A stretch of 64,000 nucleotides of DNA from Planctomycetota bacterium. Its GTDB lineage: Bacteria; Planctomycetota; UBA1135; UBA2386. Of this stretch, positions 16,214-25,554 are shown in pieces. Below the pieces are notes generated by a model that saw only the letters and a program-made list of their open reading frames with translations, searched no databases and was not told the DNA's origin. The position numbers and the translations under genes are program-made. The stretch lies in NCBI GenBank assembly GCA_020638735.1, contig JACKHZ010000013.1:310001-374000 (forward strand), given 5' to 3'. Numbering within the stretch: the stretch's first letter is position 1; each line of letters starts with the position of its first letter.

Positions 16214-17368
16214 TCAGTCGAGCCGCTCGAGATCCTGTTGCAGCCGATGGATCGACAGCGCCCGGATGCCGTCGCGCAGCCACCACGTCGACGGCCCCAG
16301 GTGCACGACGTCGAGGCGTTCGAGCTGCAGGTCCTGCATCGCCGCATGCATCGACCGGGTCGTCGTCGGCTCCTCGCTGCGCTTGAACTCGAACCCCAGG
16401 CGGCGATCCCCGCGCACGACCAGCAGATCCAGCTCCGCGCCAGCGTGCGTCGCCCAGAACCAGCACTCGTCGTCCTTGGCCCCCAGGCGCTTCTGCACCT
16501 GATGCAGCGCGAACCCCTCGAACGATGCGCCGACCAACGGGTGACCGGCGAGCTGCTCGGGCGTGCGGATGTCGTGCAGCGTGTGCAGCAGTCCGGAGTC
16601 GAGCACGTAGACCTTGGGCGATTTGACCAGGCGTTTGCCGAGGTTGGCGAACCACGGTCGCAGCAACCGGACCACCATCGCGTCGCAGAGCACGTCGAGG
16701 TAGTTGCGCACCGTCGTCGGCGACGAGCCCATGGCCCGCGCCAGTTCGGCGTGGTTGAGCACCCGCCCGCTCCAGTGCGCCAGCATCATCCAGAACTCAC
16801 GCATGCGCAGGAACGGCGTCGTGACGCCCATCATCGGCAGGTCGCGCGCCAGGAAGGTCTCGAGGAAGCTGCTGCGCCAGCCGAAGCTGTCGGCGTCGTT
16901 CTCGGCGAGGAACGAGCGCGGAAAGCCGCCGCGCAACCACAGCTTCGACAGGGAGTCGGCGCCGACCTCGCCCAGCTCGAAGCCGTCGAGCCGCAACCAA
17001 CCGACGCGGCCGGCGAGCGACTCGGAACCCTGCTGCAACAGCTTGCCGGAGGCACTGCCGAGCAACAGGAAGCGCGCCGGATCGTCCGGGCGATCGAGCA
17101 GCACGCGCAGCGCGGGGAACAGTTCGGGTCGCTGCTGGATCTCGTCGAGCACGATCAGCCCGCGCAACGGCTCGAGCGTGCTCATCGCGTTGTCGAGTTG
17201 GCGACGGTGGCGTGGATCCTCCAGGTCGAAGAAGTGCACGGGCCCGTCCTGCTCGGCGGCGAACTGACGCGCCAGGGTGGTCTTGCCCACCTGACGCGCA
17301 CCGAGGATCGCAACAGCCTTGGACCAGCGGTAGAGCGTGTTCAGTTCGGTCCGAGCGAGCCTGAGCAT
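16214..17368 (-). CDS. AAA+ ATPase with DUF4143 domain
   Basis: A 384-residue cytosolic ATPase. Walker A is GARQVGKTT at residues 23-31, Walker B LIVLDEIQ near 71-78, and sensor-like FLLLGSASG follows. The second half has a helix-turn-helix-like stretch (HAELARAMGSSPTTVRNYLD) and the restriction-endonuclease-like DUF4143 C-terminus (GASFEGFALHQV, then GAELDLLVVRGDRRLGFEFK). The order is standard for this very common family, which is often horizontally mobile and of undefined function. Upstream DNA contains an AT-richer stretch including TTGAAA, a possible promoter. Confidence 0.88.
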   Translation of the reverse strand: MLRLARTELNTLYRWSKAVAILGARQVGKTTLARQFAAEQDGPVHFFDLEDPRHRRQLDNAMSTLEPLRGLIVLDEIQQRPELFPALRVLLDRPDDPARFLLLGSASGKLLQQGSESLAGRVGWLRLDGFELGEVGADSLSKLWLRGGFPRSFLAENDADSFGWRSSFLETFLARDLPMMGVTTPFLRMREFWMMLAHWSGRVLNHAELARAMGSSPTTVRNYLDVLCDAMVVRLLRPWFANLGKRLVKSPKVYVLDSGLLHTLHDIRTPEQLAGHPLVGASFEGFALHQVQKRLGAKDDECWFWATHAGAELDLLVVRGDRRLGFEFKRSEEPTTTRSMHAAMQDLQLERLDVVHLGPSTWWLRDGIRALSIHRLQQDLERLD

Positions 17369-17556
17369 ATGGGAATCCTGGCTTCTTGGTTACGTTTTTC
17401 AAGCGTAAGGCATCAAGTTGCATAGAATATCGTCACTCTAGATAACGATTTTCTAGCAAATAGCTCGATGGGAGCCATGCGACCGTTCGGGCTGGCGGCC
17501 CGAGCCAGGACTCGAAGATCCGTGTAACCGCTGAGCGATCCGAGCCACTGTCCAGT

Positions 17557-18912
17557 GTGGCCCAGCCTTCCGCTCCGATCACGACCCTGAGCTTCCGCGC
17601 CGGCAACGTCGAGGCGTCTCCATGGCCGGAGACGCTGCCACCCCCGTTCGGTGCCCGGCTGGTCCCTGCGCCGTCCGGACCACCCGGGCTGCTCGCACCC
17701 GGCCGCATGCGTTGGCGCCTGCGGCATGCGCTCGAAGGCGCCGCCGCCGCCTACCGCGACGGCATCGCCACCACGGCGTCACATCTGCAGAGGTCACATC
17801 TGCAGAGGGAGCATCTGCAGGCCACACGCTGGCGGTCGACGAGCATGGCGATCGAGAACCTGCGCCTAGCAGGCTACCGCGGGCTGCTGCACGCCACACC
17901 CGAACCGCTGCGCGTCGCGATCGCCGTCGCCCTGGCCCGCACGCTGAACCAACGCGCCCTGGTCGCCGTGATCGACTCGGCCGCCTGCGACCGCTGGCAC
18001 CGTCAGGCTGGCCTCGATGCAGCGCTGCTCGAGGTGCACACCTTCGCACGGCTGGCGAGGGAGATGCGCTGGCGCGGCGGTCAGCAGGACCTGCTCGTGG
18101 TCGACGGCCCCGAGGCGATTCCGCATGGCATCGCCAGCGCGGTGTGCGATGCCTCGGCCGCGCTGGCGCGCGTCGGCTTCCTCGACCAGCTCGACACGGC
18201 GACGGTCGAACGGTTCGCGAGCAGCCTCGGACCGCTGCTGCTCCTCTCCCGCTGCGAAGCACCTGACGGCGACTCTCCCGGCCGCTCCACCGAACTGCGC
18301 GTGCCGCTGCCCGACGATCGCTTGGATCGCTACCAGGCGGCATGGCACACGTTCCTGACCGCCTACGACCGCTTCCTCGCCGCGCGTGGCAACGCCGGCT
18401 TCGGCGCCTTCTTGCAGCAGGCTCGCAGCGACCCCGCGCAGCGGCCCGCGGTGTTCGCCTGGCACGAAGCAGTTCGCCTCGCGGCGTGGCATCCGGGCAA
18501 GGCCGCACTGCTGGGCGAGCTGCTGCGCCGACACGAAGCCGAACGGACGCTGGTCTTCACGCCAGATCGCAACAGCGCCTACGAGATCGCCAGCGCGCAC
18601 CTGGTGCCGGCGGTCACCGCCGAGTTGCCACGCGCGGAGCGCCGCGCCCTCCTCGAGGCGTTCGCCACCGGCCAGCTGACGACGCTAGCCGGGCCGCGCC
18701 TGCTGGAGACCGGCGTCGATCAGCAGCAGGCCGATGTCGCGATCCTGGTCGGCGGCGGTCACGGCACCGCACAACGTCGTCGACGCCTGCAGCGCGTGCG
18801 CACCGGCGGCCACTGCTACGAACTGACCACCCTCGAAACCCTGGAGATCGGTCGTGCCTCGCGATGGCGTGCCTCCGATGCCGATGCGGCGATTGCCGTT
18901 CACCATGGCTGA
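17557..18912 (+). CDS. XPB/Rad25-like helicase with degenerate ATPase motifs
   Basis: A 451-residue product starting at a GTG. The second RecA-like domain is recognisable: TLVFTPDRNSAYEIAS (motif IV), LLETGVDQQQADVAIL (motif V) and QRRRRLQRV (motif VI region). The first RecA-like domain is eroded: the place for Walker A reads LLHATPEPLRVAIAVALA without a G-K-T/S, and the DEAH box is replaced by LLVVDGPEAIP. Bacterial and archaeal XPB works with the nuclease Bax1, and a Bax1/DUF790 protein is encoded directly downstream, overlapping. I infer a non-hydrolysing paralog that retains the partner. Early codons are low-complexity and the true start may lie further in. Confidence 0.6.
   Translation: MAQPSAPITTLSFRAGNVEASPWPETLPPPFGARLVPAPSGPPGLLAPGRMRWRLRHALEGAAAAYRDGIATTASHLQRSHLQREHLQATRWRSTSMAIENLRLAGYRGLLHATPEPLRVAIAVALARTLNQRALVAVIDSAACDRWHRQAGLDAALLEVHTFARLAREMRWRGGQQDLLVVDGPEAIPHGIASAVCDASAALARVGFLDQLDTATVERFASSLGPLLLLSRCEAPDGDSPGRSTELRVPLPDDRLDRYQAAWHTFLTAYDRFLAARGNAGFGAFLQQARSDPAQRPAVFAWHEAVRLAAWHPGKAALLGELLRRHEAERTLVFTPDRNSAYEIASAHLVPAVTAELPRAERRALLEAFATGQLTTLAGPRLLETGVDQQQADVAILVGGGHGTAQRRRRLQRVRTGGHCYELTTLETLEIGRASRWRASDADAAIAVHHG
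17779..17822. repeat. Short tandem repeat inside the XPB-like gene
   Basis: Three imperfect 15-base copies of CACATCTGCAGAGGT encode SHLQR, SHLQR and EHLQA. The period is a multiple of three, so it expands a helical segment without breaking the frame. Confidence 0.6.
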
Positions 18913-20035
18913 CGGCGAAGTGATCCCGTGCTGGCTCGGCGAACGCGACCGACCGTGGCTGCGCGACCTGCTCGAATCAGCGCTCGGCTTCGTCGGCCGC
19001 ACTGCCGCCGAGCTGCGCCAGTACTGGGGGCGCGAGCCCGACCCGCGCGCCGGTCAACGCCATTGGCCTGCCAGACACGTGATCTCGAGCTGGCTCGCCC
19101 GATCCAGTCACGCGCCGCGGCGGACTTCGTGGCGCCGACGCCTGTTCGCGCTGCGCGCCGCTGGCAGCTCGCGCGAAGACGCCCTCGCCGTGGTCGCCGC
19201 CGAGAACGGCATCGACGCCGAGTTGCTCGCTCGCTCGCTGTTCGACGACCTGCCCGATCGCCGCCTGGTCAGCAGACCGGACACGCTGGACCCAGGCGTG
19301 CTCGCCGTGGTCGCCAACAGCTGCATGGTCAGGACGCTGCTGCGCCACGCCAGCAAGGCCGAGCTGAGGTCACGCGGTGGCTCACGCCTGCTGTGGCGGA
19401 CGGCGTGGTTGCTCGGCGTCGCCCTCGAACACGTCGCGGACGGCGGCGCGACGCTCGCCCGATGGCGCCGCGGACCGACGGGCCTTGCGACGGGCCCCAC
19501 CACAGGCCTCGCCGCCTTGGCCCCGCTGCTGCCGTGGCTGCATCGCTACCGACTGACCGCAGAACTGCAGCACCCGATCGCCCGCGGACACCTGGTGCTG
19601 GCGACGGGCGACCCGCTGCAGCCGGGACCCGAGCCCACGGCCTACGACAGCCGGCTCGAGCGACGCTTCGCCGCCGACCTGCGCCGACTGCACCCGACGT
19701 GGCAGCTGCTGCGCGAACCCGAGCCGGTCCGCACCTCGAGCGGGCTCGCCTTCCCCGACTTCGCGATCACCGGCCCCGGGCGCCCGACGTGGCTGTGCGA
19801 GATCGCGGGCCTGCGTCAGTTGTCCTGTCTTCCGGCCAAGTTGGCGCTGCTCGAACACCCCCGCGTCGTGCTCTGCCTGCCCGAGCGCCACGTGCCCGAG
19901 CGACTGCGCGGCCATCCGCGGATCGTGCCGTTCCAGGGCCACGTTCCGGTGCCCCGCGTCGTCGCCGCCATCACAGCACCCTTCCTCGCGCCGGACACCC
20001 GGGCTAGCCTGTTCGCCCCCGAATCGAGGAACTGC
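18884..20035 (+). CDS. Bax1 / DUF790 nuclease, no stop codon before next gene
   Basis: About 384 residues. The N-terminal MRRLPFTMADGEVIPCWL matches the Bax1 opening, and the ATG at 18884 is preferred, though a GTG at 18854 is possible. The C-terminal nuclease core shows YDSRLERRFAADL (Glu), FPDFAI (Asp), WLCEIAGL (Glu) and PAKLALL (Lys), the PD-(D/E)XK residues of Bax1, so it looks catalytically intact. It should act with the XPB-like protein encoded upstream, in archaeal-type nucleotide-excision repair or a related process. The frame has no stop: it reads straight through FAPESRNC into the ATG at 20036 of the dehydrogenase gene. Confidence 0.7.
20005..20010 (+). promoter_or_regulatory. Putative -10 element (TAGCCT) within the nuclease 3' end
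   Basis: TAGCCT is followed by GAGGAA at 20026-20031, five bases before the ATG at 20036. This suggests the dehydrogenase/hydratase gene has its own promoter and ribosome-binding site although it shares the upstream reading frame. Confidence 0.45.
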
Positions 20036-22060
20036 ATGAGCTTCACCCACCAAGGCCGCACGATCCGCAAGGTCGCCGTCATCGGTTCGGGCCAGATCGG
20101 CCCGGACATCGCCCTCTACTTCACCAAGGTCCTGAGCCCGTTCGGCGTCGAGACCGTCGTCGTCGACGTCAGCGAGGACGCGCTCGCCGGCGGCCGGAAG
20201 AAGCTCGAGAAGAAGGTCGCGAAGGGTGTCGAGAGCGGCGCCTTCTCGGCCGAGCAGCAGACCAAGATGACCGGCAGCGTCACCTGGACGTCGAACTACG
20301 ACGCCATCAAGGGCGCCGACCTGGTCGTCGAGGCCGCCACCGAGAACAAGGAGCTCAAGGGCAAGATCTTCGGTCAGGTCGAAGGCCTCGTCCAAGACGA
20401 CGCGATCCTGGTCAGCAACAGCTCGCACCTGGAGCCCGAGGTGATCTTCGCCAACGCCAAGCTCAAGGGCCGCACCGGCGTGGTGCACTACTTCTTCCCC
20501 GCCGAGCGCAACCTGCTGGTCGAGGTCGTGCCGGGCAAGGACACCGCCGCGGCGACGACGAAGTGGCTGCTGTCGTTCTACGAGGAGATCGGCAAGGTGC
20601 CGATCGAGGTGCAGTCGCGCTACGGCTACGCGCTCGATCCGGTGTTCGAGGGGCTGTTCTACGCCTGCGCGCTGCTCGCCGAAGAGGGCGTCGCGACGAC
20701 CAAGCAGATCGACGTGGTCTGCAAGAAGACCTTCAAGATGGGCGTCGGTTCGTTCACGGCGATGAACCTGACCGGCGGCAACCCGATCACCGCGGTCGGT
20801 CTCGACAACTACACGACCAAGATCGGCCCCTACTTCAAGACGCCGCAATCGCTGAAGGACAAGGTCGCGCAGAAGGCCAACTGGGACGTGCCGGCGCGCG
20901 GTGAGCAGGTCGACGTGCCCGACGACGTCGCCGCCAAGGTCCGCGACGAGCTGCTCGGCGCCTACTTCGGCCTGTGCGGCGAGATCGTCGACGCGGGTCT
21001 GGTGACGATCGCCGACTTCAACATGGGCATCGAGGTCGCGCTCGACATGAAGCCGGCGTTCTCGTTCATGAACGAACTCGGCACGGCGAAGGCGCTGGCC
21101 CTGGTCGAGGCCTACGCCAAGAAGCACCAAGGCTTCCCAGTGGCGAAGTGCATCGCCGCACACGGCGCGGAGAACAAGCCGTTCGACATCCCGGTGGTGC
21201 TGCGCGAGGACCGCGATGGCATAGCCGTGCTGACGATCCGCCGCCCGAAGGTGCTCAACGCGCTCGACCAGGGCGTGTTCGCCGAGATCCAGCGCCGCTT
21301 CGAGGAGTGCCAGAAGGACCCGAAGGTCGTCGGCGTGGTGCTGACCGGCTTCGGCAAGAAGGCGTTCGTCAGCGGCGCCGACGTCAACTTCCTGGCCAAG
21401 ATCGACAGCGTGCAGATGGGCGAGCAGACCTCGCGCACCTCGCAGAAGTGCGTCGACGCCGTCCAGGCAGTCACCAAGCCGACCGTCGCCGCGCTCAACG
21501 GCCTGGCGTTCGGCGGCGGCATCGAGACCGCGATGGCATGCGAGACCCGCATCGCCAGGAAGGGCCTCAAGGTGCTCGCCGGCCAGCCCGAGGCCAACCT
21601 CGGCATCATCCCCGGCGCCGGCGGCACGGTGCGCCTCGCGCGCATCGTCGGCATCGAACGAGCCAACGAGATGCTGCGCACCTGCCGTCCGATCAGCAGC
21701 GAGAAGGCGCTCGCCTACGGCCTGATCCGCGAGGAGGTCGACGGCGACCTCGTCGGTCGCGCCGTGCAGCTCGCCAAGGAGATGGCCGAGGGCAAGGCGC
21801 CGCGTTCGCGCATGGCCGAGGGCCCGATGGCCGACGTGCCATCGACGCTGCCGGCGGTCGAGATCGGCCACCTCAGCAAGAAGGTCGACGAGATCCTGCA
21901 GAAGGCCATCCTCGGCGCGGCAAAGCTGCCGCTGGCCGAGGCGATCCCGTTCGAGGCGAAGTGCTTCGGCGAGGTCTGCGGCACCGAGGACATGAAGATC
22001 GGCGTGACCAACTTCATGAAGAACGGCCCGAAGGTGAAGGCCGAGTTCGTGCACCGCTGA
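20036..22060 (+). CDS. Bifunctional 3-hydroxyacyl-CoA dehydrogenase / enoyl-CoA hydratase
   Basis: A 674-residue beta-oxidation enzyme: the dehydrogenase oxidises 3-hydroxyacyl-CoA with NAD+, the hydratase adds water to enoyl-CoA. The N-terminal Rossmann motif is VAVIGSGQIGPDIA, with NSSHLEPEV and VVHYFFPAE (catalytic Ser and His regions) and GGNPITAVGLDN. From about residue 385 the crotonase domain follows: KKAFVSGADV and AFGGGIETAMAC (oxyanion hole and Glu) and QPEANLGIIPGAGGTVRL (second Glu). The order dehydrogenase-then-hydratase is opposite to FadB/FadJ and resembles the archaeal-type fusion. The ATG at 20036 is supported by GAGGAA upstream. Confidence 0.88.
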   Translation: MSFTHQGRTIRKVAVIGSGQIGPDIALYFTKVLSPFGVETVVVDVSEDALAGGRKKLEKKVAKGVESGAFSAEQQTKMTGSVTWTSNYDAIKGADLVVEAATENKELKGKIFGQVEGLVQDDAILVSNSSHLEPEVIFANAKLKGRTGVVHYFFPAERNLLVEVVPGKDTAAATTKWLLSFYEEIGKVPIEVQSRYGYALDPVFEGLFYACALLAEEGVATTKQIDVVCKKTFKMGVGSFTAMNLTGGNPITAVGLDNYTTKIGPYFKTPQSLKDKVAQKANWDVPARGEQVDVPDDVAAKVRDELLGAYFGLCGEIVDAGLVTIADFNMGIEVALDMKPAFSFMNELGTAKALALVEAYAKKHQGFPVAKCIAAHGAENKPFDIPVVLREDRDGIAVLTIRRPKVLNALDQGVFAEIQRRFEECQKDPKVVGVVLTGFGKKAFVSGADVNFLAKIDSVQMGEQTSRTSQKCVDAVQAVTKPTVAALNGLAFGGGIETAMACETRIARKGLKVLAGQPEANLGIIPGAGGTVRLARIVGIERANEMLRTCRPISSEKALAYGLIREEVDGDLVGRAVQLAKEMAEGKAPRSRMAEGPMADVPSTLPAVEIGHLSKKVDEILQKAILGAAKLPLAEAIPFEAKCFGEVCGTEDMKIGVTNFMKNGPKVKAEFVHR

Positions 22061-22068
22061 CCTGACGG

Positions 22069-25047
22069 TCAGCGCGCCGGAGGGAAGGTCACGCGCCCGC
22101 CGTGCTCGTCGACGCGGACGCTCTGCCTGCGCGTGTTCCAGTAGCCGGCGATCTCGGCCCGGAGTTCGCCCGGCGGCACCGCGACCTCGAACTCCAGCTG
22201 TGGGCCGACGTGACCGTGGAACCACGTGTCGAGGTCGCGCCAGGCGAGCAGCGTACCGTCGGCGTCGCGAACCAGCAGCGTGTCGCTCCAGCACATCTGC
22301 GCGCGCTGCTCGACGTCCAGCTCGACGACGACCCGCAGCGGTGACGCCGGCTCGAGCGCGAACGCCACCTCGGTCGCCGCACCGACGCCGACGTGCACCG
22401 GCGTCGGCGCGACACGCAAGCTGCGGCTGCTGCCGCGCAGTTCGTAGTCCCCGGCCGGCACCTCGGCGTGCGAGAACGAACCGTCGCGCCTGCGCCGCAG
22501 CACGAAGCTCTCACCGCGCCCGACCGCGAACAGCGCCAGCTGCAGGTCCTTGGGCGCTACCAGCTCACCCGCAGCCACCGCGTGCACGCGGTGCGGCGGC
22601 CCCATCGTGATCGTGCCGAGATCGACGTCGCCGCCGGCCGGCACCTCGAGGTCGTTCCACCGCACCGAGGGACGGCCCGTCACCGAGACGGTGGCCGTCA
22701 GGTGCCCCGGGGCGAACGGCCCGATCTCGAAGCGGCCGTTCTCGTCGCAGCGGGCCGTCGGCCCGGTCCATCGCAGTCGGCGCTGCACGACCATGATCTG
22801 TGCGCGCAGCGGCTGACCGTTCTCGTCGACGACAAGACCGCGGACCCAGTGCCGCGACCGCGCGCGGTCCGGCACGACGACGTCGACGACGTTGCCGTCC
22901 GGCACGACAGCGGGCACGCGCCAGATCGCTAAGAACGGATGCAGCTCGTAGGCAGCGGCGTCGAACAACGCGACCTCGATCGGTCGATCGCCGGGCACGC
23001 GCCACGTCATCGCCTGTAGCGTCAGGCCGTCTTCGTCGGTCGGCACCGCCTGGCCGACAGGCATGCCGTTCGGGTCCGAGACCTGCACCCGCCATCCCGC
23101 CAGCGGCGCACCGCGCTCGTCGCGCAGCCGCACGCGCAGCGGCAGCAGCGCCGGCGCCGCGGCGTCCCAGGTCGACGGCCGGCCGCTGCGCAGCTCGATC
23201 ACTTCGCGCACGTCCGCGTCGCCGATGTCGGCCGTGACCACCCACATGCCCGGCAGCAAGCCGTCGAACGAGAACACGCCGCGTCCCCACGAGCGCAGCG
23301 ACCGTTCGCAGAACGGGAACGCGTGCGCGCCGTCCGCCAGCATGCGCAGCGAGACCTGTGATCCGCCCGCCGGCGCGCCGTCGGCGCGGGTCGTCGTGCC
23401 CTGCAGCGACGCGCCTTCGTCGACACGCACCTCGATCGGCGCGCTGCTCGGCAGGTCCAGTCGCACCATGCCGATGCGCTGTCGGTCTCCGTCGACGACC
23501 CGGGCGACCACCGCGACGTGCCCCGGTGACAGCCAATCCAGCACGAACGAACCGTCCGCCGCGGTGCGGTCGTACCACGGCTCCGGGATGTCGCTGCCGA
23601 ACGAGATCGTGCCGAGCTCGGCGGCGACGGGCTCGCCGCGTTCGTCGACCACCCTGCCGCGCAGCTGCGGACCAGCTGCGCCGAGGCGCAGGCGACACTT
23701 CAGCACGCCGTCGACGACGCTCGTGTTCGTCCACGCCGACACGGCGTGACCGGAAGCCCGCGCCCGCAGCTGCGGTGCGCGCTGACCACGGCGACGCAAC
23801 ACGCCGTCGACCCCGGTGACGCCCAGCGGCGTCATGTGCCGATATGCCCCCTGGGTGGCGTTGCCCTCCACCTCGGCGCCGACGACCGGTGCGCCGAGCG
23901 CGTCGACCACGGTCACCTGCAGTGGTGTCTCGGCCGGGACCTGCACCTCGAGCTCGTGATGGAACGTCGCCGGAACGGGGTTGGGGTACCAGATGCCTTG
24001 TGCTTCGGTGCCGCTGACGAACACCTCGTAGGTCGTCGCGTGCGCACAGTCCTCGAACGTCACGTCCCCGCTGGCGTCGGTGTCGAGGCAGCGGACGTCG
24101 TCGCCGTGGACCAGCATGACCACCTCACCGGCCTCCACCACCGGCTCGTCGGCGTGGCGAACGTGCACGGTGATCGCGCGGCGCGGCCGCGCCTCGACCG
24201 GCGGCGCGATCACCGGCGGCGGCGGCAGTTCGACCGCGTCCCGCTGACCGACCGTCGTCACCGGCTCGGCCTCGGCGCTCGCCGGAGCGACCGCAACCGC
24301 GCCCGCCGCGGCGGGCGGCGCCAGACGTTCGGGCCGCCACAGCATCGCGACGGCGGCGATCGCGACGACCGCCGTCGCAGCCGCCGCGACGCGCATCAAC
24401 CGATGCGGCACCACAGGCTTCGCCGGCACCCGCGTCAGCAACGTGTCGCGCATCGCGTCGAGCCGCGTCGCCGACAGCGCCATCGCGCCTGCCGTCGTCG
24501 CCAGCCCGGCCGGCAACAGCGCGCGCAGCCGGTCGAGCCCGCGCACGATCTGCGTTCGCACGGTGCCCGCCGGCCGCCCGAGCGTCGCGCCGATCTCGGC
24601 CGCGGTCAGGCCGTGCTGCACGTGCAGCCCGACCGCCTCGCGGAACGGCGACGGCAGCTCGGCGAGCGCGTTCTTCAGCAGCTCGGCGAACTCGCCGTCG
24701 ACGCTGCCGCGCACCGGGTCGTCGCCGGCCAGCAACGTCTCCAGCTGCGCCGCCCCGGTCATCTGTCGCCGCGCCGTGCGCTGCATGGTGCGCGCGTGGT
24801 TGGCGAGCACGCCGAGCAGCCACGGCAGCAGCGGCCGCGCCGGATCCCACCGGTCGGCGTGCGTCATCGCCGTCAGCCAGGTGGTCTGCAGCAGGTCCTC
24901 GGCGCGGTGCTGGTCGCCGCCGGCGAGGTAGCAGGCGACGCGACCGAGCTCCGGCGCGGTGCGGTCGAAGACCCCAGCCAGCGCGCGCGCATCGCCGCGC
25001 TGACGGAAGTCGAGGAACAGGGATTCGACGGTGGCAGGAGTCTTCAC
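22069..25047 (-). CDS. Transmembrane ECF sigma factor fused to extracytoplasmic carboxypeptidase-regulatory-like domains
   Basis: A 992-residue product from a GTG. Residues about 8-100 are sigma-70 region 2 (RAEDLLQTTWLTAMTHADRW, then LLPWLLGVLANHA); about 130-180 are region 4 (LPSPFREAVGLHVQHGLTAA, then LGRPAGTVRTQIVRGLDRLR). A basic stretch and one membrane span (VAAAATAVVAIAAVAMLW, about 224-242) follow, then a Pro-rich linker and about 700 residues of Ig-like regulatory domains (GRVVDERGEPVAAELG, RVRLRDERGAPLAGW, GLVVDENGQPLRAQ). The sigma part would be cytosolic and the long part outside. Signal-induced cleavage releasing the sigma moiety is a plausible mechanism, inferred only. No separate anti-sigma gene adjoins. 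Confidence 0.82.
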   Translation of the reverse strand: MKTPATVESLFLDFRQRGDARALAGVFDRTAPELGRVACYLAGGDQHRAEDLLQTTWLTAMTHADRWDPARPLLPWLLGVLANHARTMQRTARRQMTGAAQLETLLAGDDPVRGSVDGEFAELLKNALAELPSPFREAVGLHVQHGLTAAEIGATLGRPAGTVRTQIVRGLDRLRALLPAGLATTAGAMALSATRLDAMRDTLLTRVPAKPVVPHRLMRVAAAATAVVAIAAVAMLWRPERLAPPAAAGAVAVAPASAEAEPVTTVGQRDAVELPPPPVIAPPVEARPRRAITVHVRHADEPVVEAGEVVMLVHGDDVRCLDTDASGDVTFEDCAHATTYEVFVSGTEAQGIWYPNPVPATFHHELEVQVPAETPLQVTVVDALGAPVVGAEVEGNATQGAYRHMTPLGVTGVDGVLRRRGQRAPQLRARASGHAVSAWTNTSVVDGVLKCRLRLGAAGPQLRGRVVDERGEPVAAELGTISFGSDIPEPWYDRTAADGSFVLDWLSPGHVAVVARVVDGDRQRIGMVRLDLPSSAPIEVRVDEGASLQGTTTRADGAPAGGSQVSLRMLADGAHAFPFCERSLRSWGRGVFSFDGLLPGMWVVTADIGDADVREVIELRSGRPSTWDAAAPALLPLRVRLRDERGAPLAGWRVQVSDPNGMPVGQAVPTDEDGLTLQAMTWRVPGDRPIEVALFDAAAYELHPFLAIWRVPAVVPDGNVVDVVVPDRARSRHWVRGLVVDENGQPLRAQIMVVQRRLRWTGPTARCDENGRFEIGPFAPGHLTATVSVTGRPSVRWNDLEVPAGGDVDLGTITMGPPHRVHAVAAGELVAPKDLQLALFAVGRGESFVLRRRRDGSFSHAEVPAGDYELRGSSRSLRVAPTPVHVGVGAATEVAFALEPASPLRVVVELDVEQRAQMCWSDTLLVRDADGTLLAWRDLDTWFHGHVGPQLEFEVAVPPGELRAEIAGYWNTRRQSVRVDEHGGRVTFPPAR

Positions 25048-25128
25048 GGCGTTCTGCCCCTGCTTGCCGGAGCCCGCGCCAGTGCGCCCGGCAACTGCGG
25101 AATTCTCGCCGCGACGCGGCGCGCGAGT

Positions 25129-25554
25129 CTACCGCGGCGCGCGGAGCACCAGGTTGTCGCCGCGCACGACGAACACCGCCTCGTCGCGCGGCAGCAACCG
25201 CCCGGGGGCGATGAGCGTCCGGCCGACGTCGTAACTCGCCACGACCTTGCCGCCGGCGACGAACACCAACAGCTGGTACTCGTCGAAGTTCTGCTGCTGC
25301 GATCGCGCTGCCCCGCCCCAGGCGATGCCGATCGCCCGGTCGACGTCTTCCGGCGACTGGTAGGGCGTCGCGACGTACATCGCGTCCCAGTCGAAGCCGG
25401 CCAATTGGTCCATGCGCACCTCGGCGCCTTCGTGCTTCTTCACCGCCGCGCGCAGCACGTCGTCGAGGCGCAGCCGGCCCTGCCACCACACGGCCGCGCC
25501 GCCGAGCAGCACGACGCCGACGAAGGCCAGGGTGCCGAGCCTAGAACGCGCCAA
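25129..25554 (-). CDS. Small membrane-anchored protein of unknown function
   Basis: A 141-residue product probably starting at a TTG that overlaps the end of the upstream propeller gene by 14 bases. One N-terminal hydrophobic segment (LGTLAFVGVVLLGGAAVWW) anchors it. The rest is a compact soluble domain with DQLAGFDWDAMYVATPYQ and a C-terminal strand-rich part (DEAVFVVRGDNLVLRAPR). I do not recognise the family with certainty, though similar short anchored proteins occur widely. Its coupling to the propeller gene suggests co-expression. Confidence 0.6.
   Translation of the reverse strand: MARSRLGTLAFVGVVLLGGAAVWWQGRLRLDDVLRAAVKKHEGAEVRMDQLAGFDWDAMYVATPYQSPEDVDRAIGIAWGGAARSQQQNFDEYQLLVFVAGGKVVASYDVGRTLIAPGRLLPRDEAVFVVRGDNLVLRAPR

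Noticed and set aside
17480..17550. Minus-strand sequence resembling D-arm (TCGCTCAGCGGTTA) and T-loop (TTCGAGT) parts of a tRNA upstream of the XPB-like gene
   Set aside because: Acceptor and T stems do not pair, and the repeated GGCTCGG segments are direct rather than inverted. At most it is a tRNA-derived fragment.
17779..17822. Repeats of CACATCTGCAGAGG as a regulatory iteron or CRISPR-like array
   Set aside because: Only three short copies, in frame and inside a coding region, with no spacers.
20036..22060. FadJ assignment
   Set aside because: Domain order (dehydrogenase first, hydratase second) is opposite to FadB/FadJ, so the gene symbol was withheld.
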